A stretch of 64,000 nt of DNA from Bacteroides fragilis NCTC 9343 (GCF_000025985.1 NC_003228.3:4712001-4776000), one strand, 5' to 3'; positions 11,393 to 20,692 are shown, numbered from the stretch's first letter. Numbers and translations are program-made. The notes: generated from the letters alone by a model not told the origin.

Positions 11393-12091
11393 TTAGATTT
11401 CCTCTACTGATTTCGGGTCAATTTTGATACCCGCACTCATTGTACTAGAAAGATAAATACTCTTAATATATGTACCCTTGGCTGCAGTCGGTTTCAACTT
11501 ATTCAATGTAGAGATGAATTCTTTCGCGTTGTCGCGAATCTGCTCTGCAGTGAATGAAACCTTACCAATTGAAGTATGAACAATACCGCTCTTATCAACT
11601 TTGAAGTCAATCTTGCCTTGTTTTACTTCTCTTACAGCTTTAGCAACATCCATAGTTACGGTACCACTCTTCGGGTTCGGCATCAATCCACGAGGACCGA
11701 GTACACGACCGAGTGCACCAATTTTACCCATGATAGATGGCATAGTGATAATCACATCAATATCAGTCCATCCACCTTTGATCTTTTCAATATATTCGTC
11801 AAGACCAACATAGTCAGCACCAGCTTCTTTTGCAGCAGCTTCAGCATCCGGTGTACAAAGTACCAATACACGTACTTGCTTTCCAGTACCGTGAGGAAGT
11901 GAAACGACACCTCTCACCATTTGGTTTGCTTTACGTGGATCAACACCTAAACGTACATCAATATCTAATGAAGCATCAAACTTAGTAAAAGTGATTTCCT
12001 TTACCAAAGATGCAGCTTCTTTCAGTGAGTATGCTTTCCCTGCTTCAATTTTTCCTGCAGCTAACTTTTGATTTTTTGTCAGTTTACCCAT
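11393..12091 (-). CDS. rplA: 50S ribosomal protein L1
   Basis: This 232-residue protein of the mobile L1 stalk binds 23S rRNA and helps release deacylated tRNA from the E site. The family signature region [21 protein letters not shown] is present around residue 120, and the C-terminal [20 protein letters not shown] segment is conserved. It follows rplK by 15 bp. In E. coli L1 represses translation of the L11-L1 mRNA by binding upstream of rplK; whether this holds here cannot be judged from sequence alone. Confidence 0.97.
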   Translation of the reverse strand: MGKLTKNQKLAAGKIEAGKAYSLKEAASLVKEITFTKFDASLDIDVRLGVDPRKANQMVRGVVSLPHGTGKQVRVLVLCTPDAEAAAKEAGADYVGLDEYIEKIKGGWTDIDVIITMPSIMGKIGALGRVLGPRGLMPNPKSGTVTMDVAKAVREVKQGKIDFKVDKSGIVHTSIGKVSFTAEQIRDNAKEFISTLNKLKPTAAKGTYIKSIYLSSTMSAGIKIDPKSVEEI

Positions 12092-12106
12092 TACAATTGA
12101 AGTTTA

Positions 12107-12550
12107 TTAATTATTAACCGGGAACTCCCCTTTTACAGCGATACCCATACTTCTAGCTGTACCTGCAACCATTCTCATGGCAGCTTCCACAGTAAAACAG
12201 TTCAAGTCAACCATTTTGTCCTGAGCAATCGTACGAACCTGTTCCCAAGTAATCTCGGCAACTTTCTTACGGTTAGGCTCAGCAGAACCACTCTTTACCT
12301 TAGCCACTTCAAGCAACTGAATGGCAACGGGAGGAGTCTTGATTACAAAATCGAAAGACTTATCTGCGTAGTAAGTAATGATAACAGGTAAAATCTTACC
12401 TGCTTTGTCTTGGGTTCTGGCGTTGAATTGCTTGCAAAACTCCATGATGTTGATTCCCTTAGAACCTAATGCAGGTCCAACGGGAGGTGATGGGTTTGCC
12501 GCGCCTCCTTTAATCTGTAATTTGATTAGTCCAGCAACTTCTTTAGCCAT
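12107..12550 (-). CDS. rplK: 50S ribosomal protein L11
   Basis: This 147-residue protein binds the GTPase-associated centre of 23S rRNA. The N-terminal domain carries the Pro-rich thiostrepton-site segment ([20 protein letters not shown]). The C-terminal RNA-binding domain begins near residue 70 ([12 protein letters not shown]) and ends with [15 protein letters not shown]. It is the first gene of the rplK-rplA-rplJ-rplL run and follows nusG by 60 bp on the same strand, so it is probably part of the secE-nusG transcript. Confidence 0.97.
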   Translation of the reverse strand: MAKEVAGLIKLQIKGGAANPSPPVGPALGSKGINIMEFCKQFNARTQDKAGKILPVIITYYADKSFDFVIKTPPVAIQLLEVAKVKSGSAEPNRKKVAEITWEQVRTIAQDKMVDLNCFTVEAAMRMVAGTARSMGIAVKGEFPVNN

Positions 12551-12610
12551 TTTTTTATTAATTTATATATAACATTAAACGAAGGACAACTACAGCGTAA
12601 CAATTCTGCG

Positions 12611-13153
12611 TTATTCCTTTTCCACTTGCATAAAGCCTAATTCAAGCGGCGTCTTGCGCCCGAATATCTTTACCATGACCTTCAGTTTCTTTTTTTCACT
12701 ATTAACTTCTTCAATGATGCCACTGAATCCGCTAAAAGGACCAAAAGTAACCTTTACAGTTTCGCCTACAATATACGGAACATTTAAGTCTTCACCCGTT
12801 TCTTGCAGTTCATCCACTGTACCAAGTATACGATTCACTTCCGACTGTCTGAGGGGAACCGGTTTATCGGAACCTCCCAAGAAACCTATCACATTAGGAG
12901 TATTTCTCAGATGGTGAGAAACCTCACCAACCAAAGCAGCCTCCACCAAAACGTAACCAGGAAGATAACTTCTTTCTTTCACAATTTTCTTACCATTGCG
13001 AACCTGATATACCTTTTCGGTAGGAATCAATACCTGAGACACATATTCGCCAAGGTCGCTGTTTTTAATATCAGCTTCAAGATACTCTTTCACCTTAGCT
13101 TCTTTTCCGCTAATAGCACGCAAAACGTACCATTTCTTTTCAATCTCAGACAT
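12611..13153 (-). CDS. nusG: Transcription termination/antitermination factor NusG
   Basis: This 180-residue factor has an N-terminal NGN domain that contacts the RNA polymerase clamp (KKWYVLRAISGKEAKVKEYL at the start) and a C-terminal KOW domain (GETVKVTFGPFSGFSGIIEE, about residues 127-146). It couples transcription to translation and to Rho. It lies 16 bp after secE and before rplK, the standard order. The length is that of the housekeeping NusG rather than the longer capsule-locus UpxY-type antiterminators common in Bacteroides. Confidence 0.96.
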   Translation of the reverse strand: MSEIEKKWYVLRAISGKEAKVKEYLEADIKNSDLGEYVSQVLIPTEKVYQVRNGKKIVKERSYLPGYVLVEAALVGEVSHHLRNTPNVIGFLGGSDKPVPLRQSEVNRILGTVDELQETGEDLNVPYIVGETVKVTFGPFSGFSGIIEEVNSEKKKLKVMVKIFGRKTPLELGFMQVEKE

Positions 13154-13169
13154 CGTAATTCCTCTCTTT

Positions 13170-13361
13170 TTAATGTGGATAAATTATTTTTTCCATAAAA
13201 TTCTGGAAACAGAAGTCCATCGCGAACACTACCAATGCGATAAGCAGGGAAGCATATAAAACAACTACCGCACTGTTAGTTAGTTCTGAATACGTAGGCC
13301 ACGACACTTTATGAACAAGTTCGTCGTAAGATTCTTTAATATAAGCTACTACTTTTTTCAT
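13170..13361 (-). CDS. secE: Preprotein translocase subunit SecE
   Basis: This 63-residue single-span form of SecE has an amphipathic N-terminal helix (MKKVVAYIKESYDELVHKVSW) followed by one membrane helix (AVVVLYASLLIALVVFAMDF). It clamps SecY in the inner-membrane translocon. The frame extends 24 codons further upstream, but that extension runs through tRNA-Trp. The ATG at 13361 is therefore the start, 14 bp after the tRNA 3' end. It is cotranscribed with nusG. Confidence 0.95.
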   Translation of the reverse strand: MKKVVAYIKESYDELVHKVSWPTYSELTNSAVVVLYASLLIALVVFAMDFCFQNFMEKIIYPH

Positions 13362-13375
13362 TTCATAAATATTAG

Positions 13376-13448
13376 CACGGGAGGAGAGGCTCGAACTCCC
13401 GACACCCGGTTTTGGAGACCGGTGCTCTACCAACTGAGCTACTCCCGT
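13376..13448 (-). tRNA. tRNA-Trp (CCA)
   Basis: This 73-nt cloverleaf has a 7-bp acceptor stem (ACGGGAG with CTCCCGT), the D-arm GCTCAGTTGGTAGAGC and the anticodon loop CTCCAAA, giving CCA. Its T-arm is GGGAG/CTCTC around TTCGAGC, and the discriminator base is G. The 3' CCA is not encoded. It lies between tuf and secE and must be cut out of the mRNA. Confidence 0.95.
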
Positions 13449-13501
13449 TTGTACATAATCAGTTCCCGATATTACTACCGGGAACTGATTAATATTTGGT
13501 T

Positions 13502-14686
13502 TTAGTCGATAATTTCAGTAATCTGACCAGCACCTACTGTACGTCCACCTTCGCGGATAGCGAAACGAAGACCGATGTTCAGTGCAACCGGATAGATCAA
13601 CTCTACAGTGATAGTTACGTTATCACCCGGCATTACCATTTCAGTTCCTTCCGGAAGAGTGATTTCACCTGTACAGTCCATAGTACGCAGATAGAACTGA
13701 GGACGATATTTGTTATGGAATGGAGTGTGACGACCACCTTCTTCTTTCTTCAGGATATAAACCTCTGCTTTGAATTTAGAGTGAGGTTTAATCTGACCCG
13801 GTTTACAAAGAACCATACCACGTTTGATTTCGTTCTTGTCAACACCACGAAGCAACAGACCTACGTTGTCACCAGCTTCACCCTGATCCAGAAGTTTGCG
13901 GAACATTTCAACACCTGTTACAACTGATTTCTTATCTTCACCCAAACCGAGGATTTCGATTTCATCACCTACATGGATAACACCAGTTTCGATACGACCT
14001 GTAGCTACAGTACCACGACCTGTGATAGAGAACACGTCTTCTACCGGCATCAAGAAAGGTTTATCAACATCGCGCGGAGGCAGTGGAATCCAAGTATCAA
14101 CAGCTTCCATCAGTTCCATTACTTTGTCTTCCCATTTTTCTACGCCGTTCAATGCACCAAGAGCAGAACCCTGAATGATCGGAGTATTGTCACCGTCGAA
14201 ATCATAGAATGAAAGCAATTCTCTCATTTCCATTTCAACAAGTTCCAACATCTCAGCATCTTCAACCATATCGCACTTGTTCATGAATACAACCAGCTTC
14301 GGAACGTTTACCTGACGAGCCAAAAGGATGTGCTCACGAGTCTGAGGCATCGGACCATCAGTAGCAGCAACTACAATGATAGCACCGTCCATCTGAGCAG
14401 CACCAGTAACCATGTTCTTTACGTAGTCAGCGTGACCCGGACAGTCAACGTGTGCGTAGTGACGGTTAGCAGTTTCATACTCAACGTGTGAAGTATTGAT
14501 AGTAATACCTCTTTCTTTTTCTTCAGGAGCATTATCGATAGAATCGAAAGAACGAAGTTCAGAAAGACCTTTCTTTGCCAACACAGTAGTGATAGCAGCA
14601 GTCAAAGTGGTTTTACCGTGGTCAACGTGACCGATTGTACCAATGTTTACGTGCGGTTTGGTACGTTCAAATTTCTCTTTAGCCAT
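13502..14686 (-). CDS. tuf: Elongation factor Tu
   Basis: This 394-residue GTPase delivers aminoacyl-tRNA to the ribosome. G1 is GHVDHGKTT (residues 18-26), the switch I region is [16 protein letters not shown]3 is [13 protein letters not shown]4 is NKCDMV and G5 is GSALGAL. Domains II and III follow at normal length. It is framed by tRNA genes on both sides, tRNA-Thr(GGT) upstream and tRNA-Trp downstream, so a polycistronic tRNA-tuf-tRNA-secE transcript is likely. No other tuf copy is in the window. Confidence 0.98.
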   Translation of the reverse strand: MAKEKFERTKPHVNIGTIGHVDHGKTTLTAAITTVLAKKGLSELRSFDSIDNAPEEKERGITINTSHVEYETANRHYAHVDCPGHADYVKNMVTGAAQMDGAIIVVAATDGPMPQTREHILLARQVNVPKLVVFMNKCDMVEDAEMLELVEMEMRELLSFYDFDGDNTPIIQGSALGALNGVEKWEDKVMELMEAVDTWIPLPPRDVDKPFLMPVEDVFSITGRGTVATGRIETGVIHVGDEIEILGLGEDKKSVVTGVEMFRKLLDQGEAGDNVGLLLRGVDKNEIKRGMVLCKPGQIKPHSKFKAEVYILKKEEGGRHTPFHNKYRPQFYLRTMDCTGEITLPEGTEMVMPGDNVTITVELIYPVALNIGLRFAIREGGRTVGAGQITEIID

Positions 14687-14736
14687 AGCTTTACTTGTTA
14701 TTTATTTGATTAATAATCAGCATTTACATCTTACAG

Positions 14737-14808
<72 letters not shown>

Positions 14809-14818
14809 GAAAAAAGAG

Positions 14819-14891
14819 AGCGGAAGACGGGGCTCAAACCCGCGACCCTCAGCTTGGAAGGCTAATGCTCTATCAACTGAGCTACTTCCGC
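14819..14891 (-). tRNA. tRNA-Gly (TCC)
   Basis: This 73-nt cloverleaf has acceptor GCGGAAG/CTTCCGC, anticodon loop CTTCCAA (TCC), and T-arm GCGGG/CCCGT with the loop TTTGAGC. Only 10 bp separates it from tRNA-Thr(GGT), so they share a transcript. Confidence 0.95.
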
Positions 14892-14922
14892 ATTTGCCAA
14901 AGTTTTCACTCTGTCTTCTTTG

Positions 14923-15005
14923 TGGGCAAAGATGGATTCGAACCACCGAAGGCGTAAGCCAGCAGATTTACAGTCTGCCCCATTTGGCCACTCTGGTATT
15001 TGCCC
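14923..15005 (-). tRNA. tRNA-Tyr (GTA)
   Basis: This 83-nt class II tRNA has a long variable arm, acceptor GGGCAAA/TTTGCCC and anticodon loop CTGTAAA (GTA). The discriminator base is A. Confidence 0.95.
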
Positions 15006-15079
15006 TTTATACGAAACCCAAACATTGAAATAGATAATAAAACTCCCGATTCCACTTATTTAGGTTCTTCTTTTTCTTG

Positions 15080-15153
15080 AGCCTCTTGTCGGATTCGAAC
15101 CAACGACCCCGAGATTACAAATCACGTGCTCTGGCCAACTGAGCTAAAGAGGC
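15080..15153 (-). tRNA. tRNA-Thr (TGT)
   Basis: This 74-nt cloverleaf has acceptor GCCTCTT/AAGAGGC, D-arm GCTCAGTTGGCCAGAGC, anticodon loop TTTGTAA (TGT) and discriminator U. It is the first gene of the tRNA-tuf transcript, about 50 bp from the promoter. Confidence 0.95.
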
Positions 15154-15205
15154 GTTTTTACTTAAAAAATGCAACCGTCACGTCCTAACGCGAGCGAAAC
15201 GGCTG

Positions 15206-15236
15206 CAAATTTAGTTATTTATTTCTTTCCCGCAAA
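15206..15236 (-). promoter_or_regulatory. Promoter of the tRNA-tuf-secE-rpo cluster
   Basis: On the minus strand, TTTG (15233-15236) and TAAATTTG (15206-15213) are separated by 19 bp. This is an excellent match to the Bacteroidetes -33/-7 promoter. It lies just after the hpf stop codon and directly ahead of tRNA-Thr(TGT). It probably drives the tRNA genes and tuf, and possibly the whole downstream ribosomal and polymerase block. Confidence 0.8.
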
Positions 15237-15251
15237 ATATTTGCGATATTT

Positions 15252-15551
15252 TTATTTATTTCGTTGCTTTTCCTTGTATTTAACCAACTGTTTTTCCAAT
15301 GCTTCCACACACAAGTCGACTGCTTCCTCAAAAGTATCGCATATTTTACTTGCATGAAAATCATTATTCGGAACCAGCACCGTAATGCCGGCTTCTTTAT
15401 TCTCCGCAGTTTCTGGTTTAACTACCTTTAATGACACCTCCACTTTCTTTATATCTTCGTAATATTTTTCCAACTTAGACACTTTCTTCTGAATGAAAGC
15501 CTGCAATTGTTCCGTTGCATCAAAGTGAATCGATTGAATTCTAATTTCCAT
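15252..15551 (-). CDS. hpf: Ribosome hibernation-promoting factor, short form (HPF/RaiA family)
   Basis: This 99-residue protein has the HPF/RaiA fold: start MEIRIQSIHFDATEQLQAFI, a helix with KKVSKLEKYYEDIKKVEVSL, and the C-terminal helix FEEAVDLCVEALEKQLVKYK. Such proteins bind the 30S decoding channel and silence ribosomes in stationary phase or under stress. It lacks the C-terminal dimerisation domain of long HPF. It follows the recombinase gene by 14 bp in an rpsU-recombinase-hpf operon, and its stop codon is close to the tRNA-tuf promoter. Confidence 0.9.
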   Translation of the reverse strand: MEIRIQSIHFDATEQLQAFIQKKVSKLEKYYEDIKKVEVSLKVVKPETAENKEAGITVLVPNNDFHASKICDTFEEAVDLCVEALEKQLVKYKEKQRNK

Positions 15552-15565
15552 ACTTACCTCCTTTT

Positions 15566-16447
15566 TTAGGCTCGTGGATGAGCTTGTTTATACACTTTTT
15601 TAAGTTCTTCAAAAGTGGTATGCGTATAAATCTCCGTAGTCGCCAGACTACTGTGACCCAAAAGCTCTTTCACCGCACCCAACTCCGCATCATTATTCAG
15701 CATCGTTGTGGCAAAAGTATGTCTCAACACGTGAGGACTACGCTTTTTAAGCGTTACCACCTTCGAAAGGTTCCGTTTCACTAAATTATAGACCAGATTC
15801 TTATAAAGCCGCTCACCATTCTCTCTTACAAAAAAGGCATCCGACCTTCCGGAAATCATTTCGTTTCTTATATCAACATACTCAAGCATCGTCTCTTTCA
15901 ACTCATCGCCAAAAGGTATCAAACGCTGCTTATTCCTCTTCCCCGTTACTTTCAGAAGAGAAGCAGAGAAATCCACATCCTTATCATCCAGACCGATCAA
16001 CTCAGAGAGACGCATGCCCGTAGCATAAAACATCTCAATAATCAGACGATCCCGACAACCTTTAAACCCTTCACCAAAATCTGTATCATCCAGCAATTTA
16101 TTCATTTCACTCTCTTTCAAGAAAGAGGGAAGTGGCTTTTTATTTTTCGGTCCTGTTATTTTACGCAATGGATCGACGCTCACCTCTCCCTGTCTGAGAA
16201 GATATTTATAAAATGACCGGAGAGAACTTAGCTTACGGTTTACCGAAGTTGAAGTATACCCCTGATCCATCAGTGAAACAATCCACTCACGAACCAGTTC
16301 TGGCTTCACCTCCGCCGGATCAAACTTCTCCATCCTTTCCTGAGCAAACTCCCGCAACTGCGAAATATCCTCGCCGTAAGCCAGTACGGTTTTCTCAGAA
16401 TAATTCCGCTCGTACCGGAGATAATCAAGAAAAGAATCTGTTAACAT
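15566..16447 (-). CDS. Tyrosine recombinase, XerC/XerD type
   Basis: This 293-residue tyrosine recombinase has an N-terminal SAM-like DNA-binding domain (residues 1-85) and a C-terminal catalytic domain. The complete catalytic set is visible: R146 (ATGMRLSEL), K170, H239 and R242 (HVLRHTFA), H265 (LLGHSSL) and nucleophile Y274. Size and setting among housekeeping genes point to a chromosome-dimer-resolution type Xer protein rather than a phage integrase. Which of XerC or XerD it corresponds to is not decidable here. The frame opens 9 codons further upstream, but MLTDSFLDYL at 16447 is the natural start of the family. Confidence 0.85.
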   Translation of the reverse strand: MLTDSFLDYLRYERNYSEKTVLAYGEDISQLREFAQERMEKFDPAEVKPELVREWIVSLMDQGYTSTSVNRKLSSLRSFYKYLLRQGEVSVDPLRKITGPKNKKPLPSFLKESEMNKLLDDTDFGEGFKGCRDRLIIEMFYATGMRLSELIGLDDKDVDFSASLLKVTGKRNKQRLIPFGDELKETMLEYVDIRNEMISGRSDAFFVRENGERLYKNLVYNLVKRNLSKVVTLKKRSPHVLRHTFATTMLNNDAELGAVKELLGHSSLATTEIYTHTTFEELKKVYKQAHPRA

Positions 16448-16520
16448 AATATCGCTACATCTATAATTCTGCAACGAATGTATGAAAAGAATTCAATAAT
16501 TCAAAGGAAATTACGAATTA

Positions 16521-16712
16521 TTAATCTTCTACTTGCTGAAGTTTTTGCACGTAAACTGCACGTTCTTTCTTAAGTCTTTTAGTTACAGACGGTTTATCAA
16601 ACTGTTGTCTGCTTCTCAACTCTTTAACGATGCCAGTTTTTTCAAATTTTCTCTTAAACTTCTTCAGCGCTTTTTCAATGTTTTCGCCTTCTTTTACAGG
16701 TACTACAATCAT
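16521..16712 (-). CDS. rpsU: 30S ribosomal protein S21
   Basis: This 63-residue basic protein starts at MIVVPVKEGENIEKALKKFK, the typical S21 opening. It binds the 30S platform near the anti-Shine-Dalgarno region, a site of interest in Bacteroidetes, where SD sequences are little used. The frame is open upstream to 16769, but this extension has no family resemblance. A strong promoter at 16767-16797 places the start of transcription just ahead of the chosen ATG at 16712. It is the first gene of the rpsU-recombinase-hpf operon. Confidence 0.93.
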   Translation of the reverse strand: MIVVPVKEGENIEKALKKFKRKFEKTGIVKELRSRQQFDKPSVTKRLKKERAVYVQKLQQVED

Positions 16713-16766
16713 TTTGTTATTATTAAATATGTTATGGTTTAAAATTTCCGCAGTCAAATTGCGCCG

Positions 16767-16797
16767 CAAAATTACACATACTTTCTTTATTCACAAA
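16767..16797 (-). promoter_or_regulatory. rpsU promoter
   Basis: On the minus strand, TTTG (16794-16797) and TAATTTTG (16767-16774) are separated by 19 bp, matching the Bacteroidetes -33/-7 pattern. The spacing is identical to that of the tRNA-tuf promoter. The leader to rpsU is about 45-50 nt. Confidence 0.75.
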
Positions 16798-16847
16798 ACT
16801 TTCGGCAATTATTTCTCAAAATCAATGCAAAAGGTACAGAAAGTAGT

Positions 16848-16855
16848 TATCTTTG
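16848..16855 (+). promoter_or_regulatory. Promoter -7 box for the aminopeptidase gene
   Basis: TATCTTTG matches TAnnTTTG and lies 31 bp before the ATG at 16886. No clear -33 element was found at the right distance. Confidence 0.5.
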
Positions 16856-16885
16856 GAGAGTATAACGATATAATATATATAATGT

Positions 16886-18664
16886 ATGAAACAGTCAATC
16901 AGTGAACGGATACATGCATTACGCATGTGGTTTAAACCCAACATTCAAGCATTCATCATTCCCAGCACAGATCCTCACCTCAGCGAATACGTAGCACCAC
17001 ACTGGAAATCAAGAGAGTGGATATCAGGATTTACCGGCTCGGCAGGTACGGTAGTGATTACTGAAAAAAAAGCCGGACTTTGGACTGACTCAAGATATTT
17101 TCTACAGGCAGCAGAGCAATTGCAGGGAAGCGGTATCGATCTATACAAAGAGATGTTACCGGAAACTCCAAGTATCACAAAATTCCTTTCCGACGAGCTA
17201 CAGCCGGGCGAATCCGTAGGTATCGATGGAAAAATGTTCTCTGTTGAACAAGTAGAAAGTATGCAAGCGGAACTTTCAGCAAAGAACATTCAGATTGTGT
17301 TCTGTCCCGACCCCATGGACGAGCTTTGGGAAAACCGACCGCCCATGCCGGAGTCTCCCGCTTTTGTATACGATATCAAATACGCCGGCAAAAGTTGCTC
17401 TGAAAAGATTGCAGCCATTCGTACAGAGTTGAAAAAGAAAAGCGCAGAAAGCGTGATGCTGTCAGCTTTAGACGAAATAGCCTGGACTTTGAATCTGCGT
17501 GGCAATGATGTACATTGCAATCCGGTAGTAGTGAGCTATCTGCTTATAACAGAAAAAAAAGCAGTATTATTCATTGCACCGGAGAAAGTGACAGAAGGGG
17601 TACGGAACTATTTAGAAGAGCAACAGATAGAGATACAAAACTATTCAGATACAGAGATTTACTTATCTGATCTCAATAGTTCAAGTATCTTAATGAATCC
17701 TGCAAAAACCAACTATTCTGTTTTCTCTTCGGTAAATCCCCGATGCCGGATTATACGGGGAGAAGCGCCGGTAGCTCTATTGAAAGCCATACGTAACGAC
17801 CAAGAAATCAAAGGCATTCATGCAGCCATGCAACGTGATGGCGTAGCATTAGTCAAGTTTCTGAGATGGCTGGAGTCGGCTGTTCCCTCCGGAACAGAAA
17901 CAGAATTAAGCATTGACCGTAAATTGCACGCATTTCGTGCGACACAAGATTTATATGCAGGCGAAAGCTTCGATACCATCGCAGGCTACAAAGAACATGG
18001 AGCTATTGTACACTATTCGGCAACCGAGGAAAGCAACGCAACATTGCACCCGAAAGGTTTTCTTCTCCTCGACTCAGGAGCTCAATACCTGGATGGTACT
18101 ACGGACATTACACGTACCATTGCGTTAGGTGAACTGACTACAGAAGAAAAAACAGATTATACATTGGTTCTGAAAGGACATATCGCACTGGCGATGGCCG
18201 TATTCCCTTCAGGTACCAGAGGGGCACAGCTGGATGTCCTCGCACGCATGCCGTTATGGAGTCATAAAATGAACTTCCTACATGGTACAGGTCATGGTGT
18301 AGGTCATTTCTTAAGTGTACACGAAGGACCGCAAAGCATTCGCATGAACGAAAACCCCATTGTATTGCAACCCGGAATGGTCACCTCAAATGAACCGGGA
18401 GTGTACAAAGGCGGTAGTCATGGAATCCGTACGGAAAACCTGACACTGGTATGCAGCGCCGGTGAAGGCCTGTTCGGTGAATACCTGAAGTTCGAAACAA
18501 TTACGCTCTGCCCTATCTGCAAGAAGGGAATCATCAAAGAGTTATTAACTGCCGATGAGGTCGACTGGTTGAATAATTACCACCAGCAGGTATACGAAAA
18601 GCTGTCTCCCAAGCTGAACGAAGAAGAAAAGGCATGGCTGAAAGAAGCTACAGCAGCAATCTGA
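16886..18664 (+). CDS. pepP: Xaa-Pro aminopeptidase (M24B family)
   Basis: This is a 592-residue cytoplasmic metallopeptidase of the three-domain aminopeptidase P type: two creatinase-like N-terminal domains (about residues 1-300) and a C-terminal pita-bread domain. Metal ligands can be seen: the two Asp of LLLDSGAQYLDGTTDITRT, the His of HGTGHGVGHFL, and the two Glu of TSNEPGVY and GIRTENL. It removes N-terminal residues that precede proline. The length fits the long eukaryote-like APP1 type widespread in Bacteroides rather than the 440-residue E. coli form. It is monocistronic, with its own promoter. Confidence 0.92.
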   Translation: MKQSISERIHALRMWFKPNIQAFIIPSTDPHLSEYVAPHWKSREWISGFTGSAGTVVITEKKAGLWTDSRYFLQAAEQLQGSGIDLYKEMLPETPSITKFLSDELQPGESVGIDGKMFSVEQVESMQAELSAKNIQIVFCPDPMDELWENRPPMPESPAFVYDIKYAGKSCSEKIAAIRTELKKKSAESVMLSALDEIAWTLNLRGNDVHCNPVVVSYLLITEKKAVLFIAPEKVTEGVRNYLEEQQIEIQNYSDTEIYLSDLNSSSILMNPAKTNYSVFSSVNPRCRIIRGEAPVALLKAIRNDQEIKGIHAAMQRDGVALVKFLRWLESAVPSGTETELSIDRKLHAFRATQDLYAGESFDTIAGYKEHGAIVHYSATEESNATLHPKGFLLLDSGAQYLDGTTDITRTIALGELTTEEKTDYTLVLKGHIALAMAVFPSGTRGAQLDVLARMPLWSHKMNFLHGTGHGVGHFLSVHEGPQSIRMNENPIVLQPGMVTSNEPGVYKGGSHGIRTENLTLVCSAGEGLFGEYLKFETITLCPICKKGIIKELLTADEVDWLNNYHQQVYEKLSPKLNEEEKAWLKEATAAI

Positions 18665-18758
18665 CAAATCGGAAAAATAGCTCAGTCCTTACTGGCTGCA
18701 AAATAGTTATTTATGCAAGTCAGCGGCTGAATTTGAAATAAGTATAAAACAACAATCT

Positions 18759-19271
18759 ATGGCTTTAATAAAATCAGTAAGAGGTTTTACTCCCGAATTT
18801 GGAGAAAACTGTTTTCTGGCCGATAACGCCACCATCATCGGCGATGTAAAAATGGGACAGAATTGTAGCATTTGGTTCAGCACCGTGTTGAGAGGAGATG
18901 TAAACTCGATCCGCATGGGTGATGGAGTGAACATACAGGACGGAAGTGTCTTACACACTCTTTACGAAAAATCAACCATCGAAATAGGTAACTATGTATC
19001 GGTAGGGCACAATGTGACAATCCATGGTGCAACAGTAAAGGACTATGCTTTGATCGGCATGGGATCGACCTTGCTCGATCATGCAGTCATTGGCGAAGGC
19101 GCAATCGTTGCCGCAGGCTCACTTGTACTGAGCAATACCATCATCGAACCGGGAAGTATTTGGGGAGGTGTACCGGCCAAGTTCATAAAGAAGGTAGATC
19201 CGGAACAAGCTAAAGAACTGAACCAGAAAATAGCTCACAACTACCTGATGTATTCTGACTGGTATAAATAA
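18759..19271 (+). CDS. Gamma-carbonic anhydrase family protein (left-handed beta-helix)
   Basis: This 170-residue hexapeptide-repeat protein folds as a left-handed beta-helix trimer. Metal-ligand positions of gamma-class carbonic anhydrases can be seen: the His of GSVLHTLY and the two of VGHNVTIHG. The sequence is of the YrdA/PaaY/CaiE group, so zinc-dependent carbonic anhydrase activity is possible but often weak in this group. It lies 94 bp after pepP on the same strand without an obvious terminator between them. A large inverted repeat follows its stop codon. Confidence 0.85.
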   Translation: MALIKSVRGFTPEFGENCFLADNATIIGDVKMGQNCSIWFSTVLRGDVNSIRMGDGVNIQDGSVLHTLYEKSTIEIGNYVSVGHNVTIHGATVKDYALIGMGSTLLDHAVIGEGAIVAAGSLVLSNTIIEPGSIWGGVPAKFIKKVDPEQAKELNQKIAHNYLMYSDWYK

Positions 19272-19292
19272 TTCCACCTCTACATAATATAC

Positions 19293-19434
19293 AAAATAGA
19301 GGGTGTTCAAAACTCGTATTCACCACAGGCTGCACGGATTTACACAGATAAATATTATCGGTTATCAGCAGATTAAAAATCGTTTTGTGTAAATCTGTGT
19401 AATCTGTAGTGAGTTATGAAACACCCTCTATTTT
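19293..19434. repeat. Large imperfect palindrome with 15-bp perfect ends
   Basis: The ends AAAATAGAGGGTGTT (from 19293) and AACACCCTCTATTTT (to 19434) are perfectly complementary. Further inward the arms continue imperfectly, with GGATTTACACAGAT on the left matching GTGTAAATCTGTGTAATCTG on the right. The structure sits between two convergent genes and could terminate both. The internal ACGGATTTACACAGAT type sequence resembles a dispersed Bacteroides intergenic repeat. Confidence 0.75.
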
Positions 19435-19459
19435 ATTTATCTCCTTTCGAACAGGAAAC

Positions 19460-20680
19460 TTAAAAGTTTATCATATGCAGTACTTTCTCCGTTGCTCCGG
19501 AATTACCAATGACATAATTACCGGCATTCGTGCCGGTCTTCTTCAGGAATGCTTCATCGGTTAAAAGTCTGTCGAGCAATATTTTCAGTTCATTGTAATC
19601 CTTAATGGAATAGGCTCCCCCGGCTTCGATCAGTTGCATAGCTTCCATAAATTTCTGGTATTTGGGTCCGAAAATTACCGGAATGCCATATACAGCCGCT
19701 TCAAGCGTATTGTGAATCCCGACTCCAAAACCACCACCGATATAAGCAATTTCCCCATAACGATAGATCGAAGAGAGCAAACCGAAACAATCGATTATCA
19801 AGCAGTCCGCCTTCCGGACATTCTTTTCATCTGCACGGGTATAGCGTACAGAAGGACGTTTCAATTTACCTATAATCTCTACCAGATGATTTTCATCGAT
19901 TACGTGAGGAGCTATAATCAACTTCATCTCAGGGTGACTATTAAAATATTCGATGAAAAGATCTTCGTCCGGCCCCCATGAACTTCCTGCCACAAAAGTA
20001 AATGCACCGTTTTTAAACTGCTCCACCAACGGCAACTCTTTTGCCTGCTCCCGAATCTGCAGGACGCGGTCGAAGCGGGTATCTCCCACTACCGTTACCC
20101 TTGTGATACCGATCTTGGCAAGAAAACGCTTTGAAGCCTCATTCTGCACAAACAGATGATCAAAATCTTTCAGTACATTTCGATAAGTCCCTCCGTACCA
20201 TTTGAAAAAAATCTGATCTTTGCGGAAAATAGACGAAACACTGTAAACGGGAATACGACGTTTGTGCAATTCGTCCAGATAGTTCTTCCAGAATTCATAT
20301 TTAATGAAGAAAGCCATACAAGGATTCACGATATCCAGAAACTTCTTCACATTACGAGGTTTATCAAACGGCAAATAGCAAACAATATCTGCTCCTCTAT
20401 AGTTCTTCCGGACTTCATATCCCGAAGGAGAAAAGAACGTTTGCAGTATTTTATAATCGGGATATCGCTCCCGTATACTCTCAATTAAAGGACGTCCCTG
20501 CTCAAACTCCCCCAGAGAAGCGGCGTGAAACCAAATGTAACGCTCGTCTTTCTCTACCTGTTGGCGAAGAAGATCGTACACCACCCAGTGCCCCTTCATC
20601 ATCTTCCGGGGTTTGCGACTGAATGGTGCAGCCAAATGCACCAGAAGGTCGTAAATTCCTATTGCCAGATCGTAAAACAT
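19460..20680 (-). CDS. waaA: 3-deoxy-D-manno-octulosonic acid (Kdo) transferase
   Basis: This 406-residue GT30 glycosyltransferase attaches Kdo to lipid A precursor at the inner membrane. It starts with an uncleaved membrane anchor (MFYDLAIGIYDLLVHL). Family motifs are IWFHAASLGEFEQ with the catalytic-base Glu, FFSPSGYEV, and the C-terminal nucleotide-sugar site GGGFGVGIHNTLEAAVYGIP. It begins 12 bp after the gltX stop codon, so the two genes form one operon. Confidence 0.93.
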   Translation of the reverse strand: MFYDLAIGIYDLLVHLAAPFSRKPRKMMKGHWVVYDLLRQQVEKDERYIWFHAASLGEFEQGRPLIESIRERYPDYKILQTFFSPSGYEVRKNYRGADIVCYLPFDKPRNVKKFLDIVNPCMAFFIKYEFWKNYLDELHKRRIPVYSVSSIFRKDQIFFKWYGGTYRNVLKDFDHLFVQNEASKRFLAKIGITRVTVVGDTRFDRVLQIREQAKELPLVEQFKNGAFTFVAGSSWGPDEDLFIEYFNSHPEMKLIIAPHVIDENHLVEIIGKLKRPSVRYTRADEKNVRKADCLIIDCFGLLSSIYRYGEIAYIGGGFGVGIHNTLEAAVYGIPVIFGPKYQKFMEAMQLIEAGGAYSIKDYNELKILLDRLLTDEAFLKKTGTNAGNYVIGNSGATEKVLHMINF

Positions 20681-20692
20681 ACCTCCGGATCC

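Noticed and set aside
13362..13433. Longer secE start
   Set aside because: The extension translates tRNA-Trp; SecE proteins begin at the ATG at 13361.
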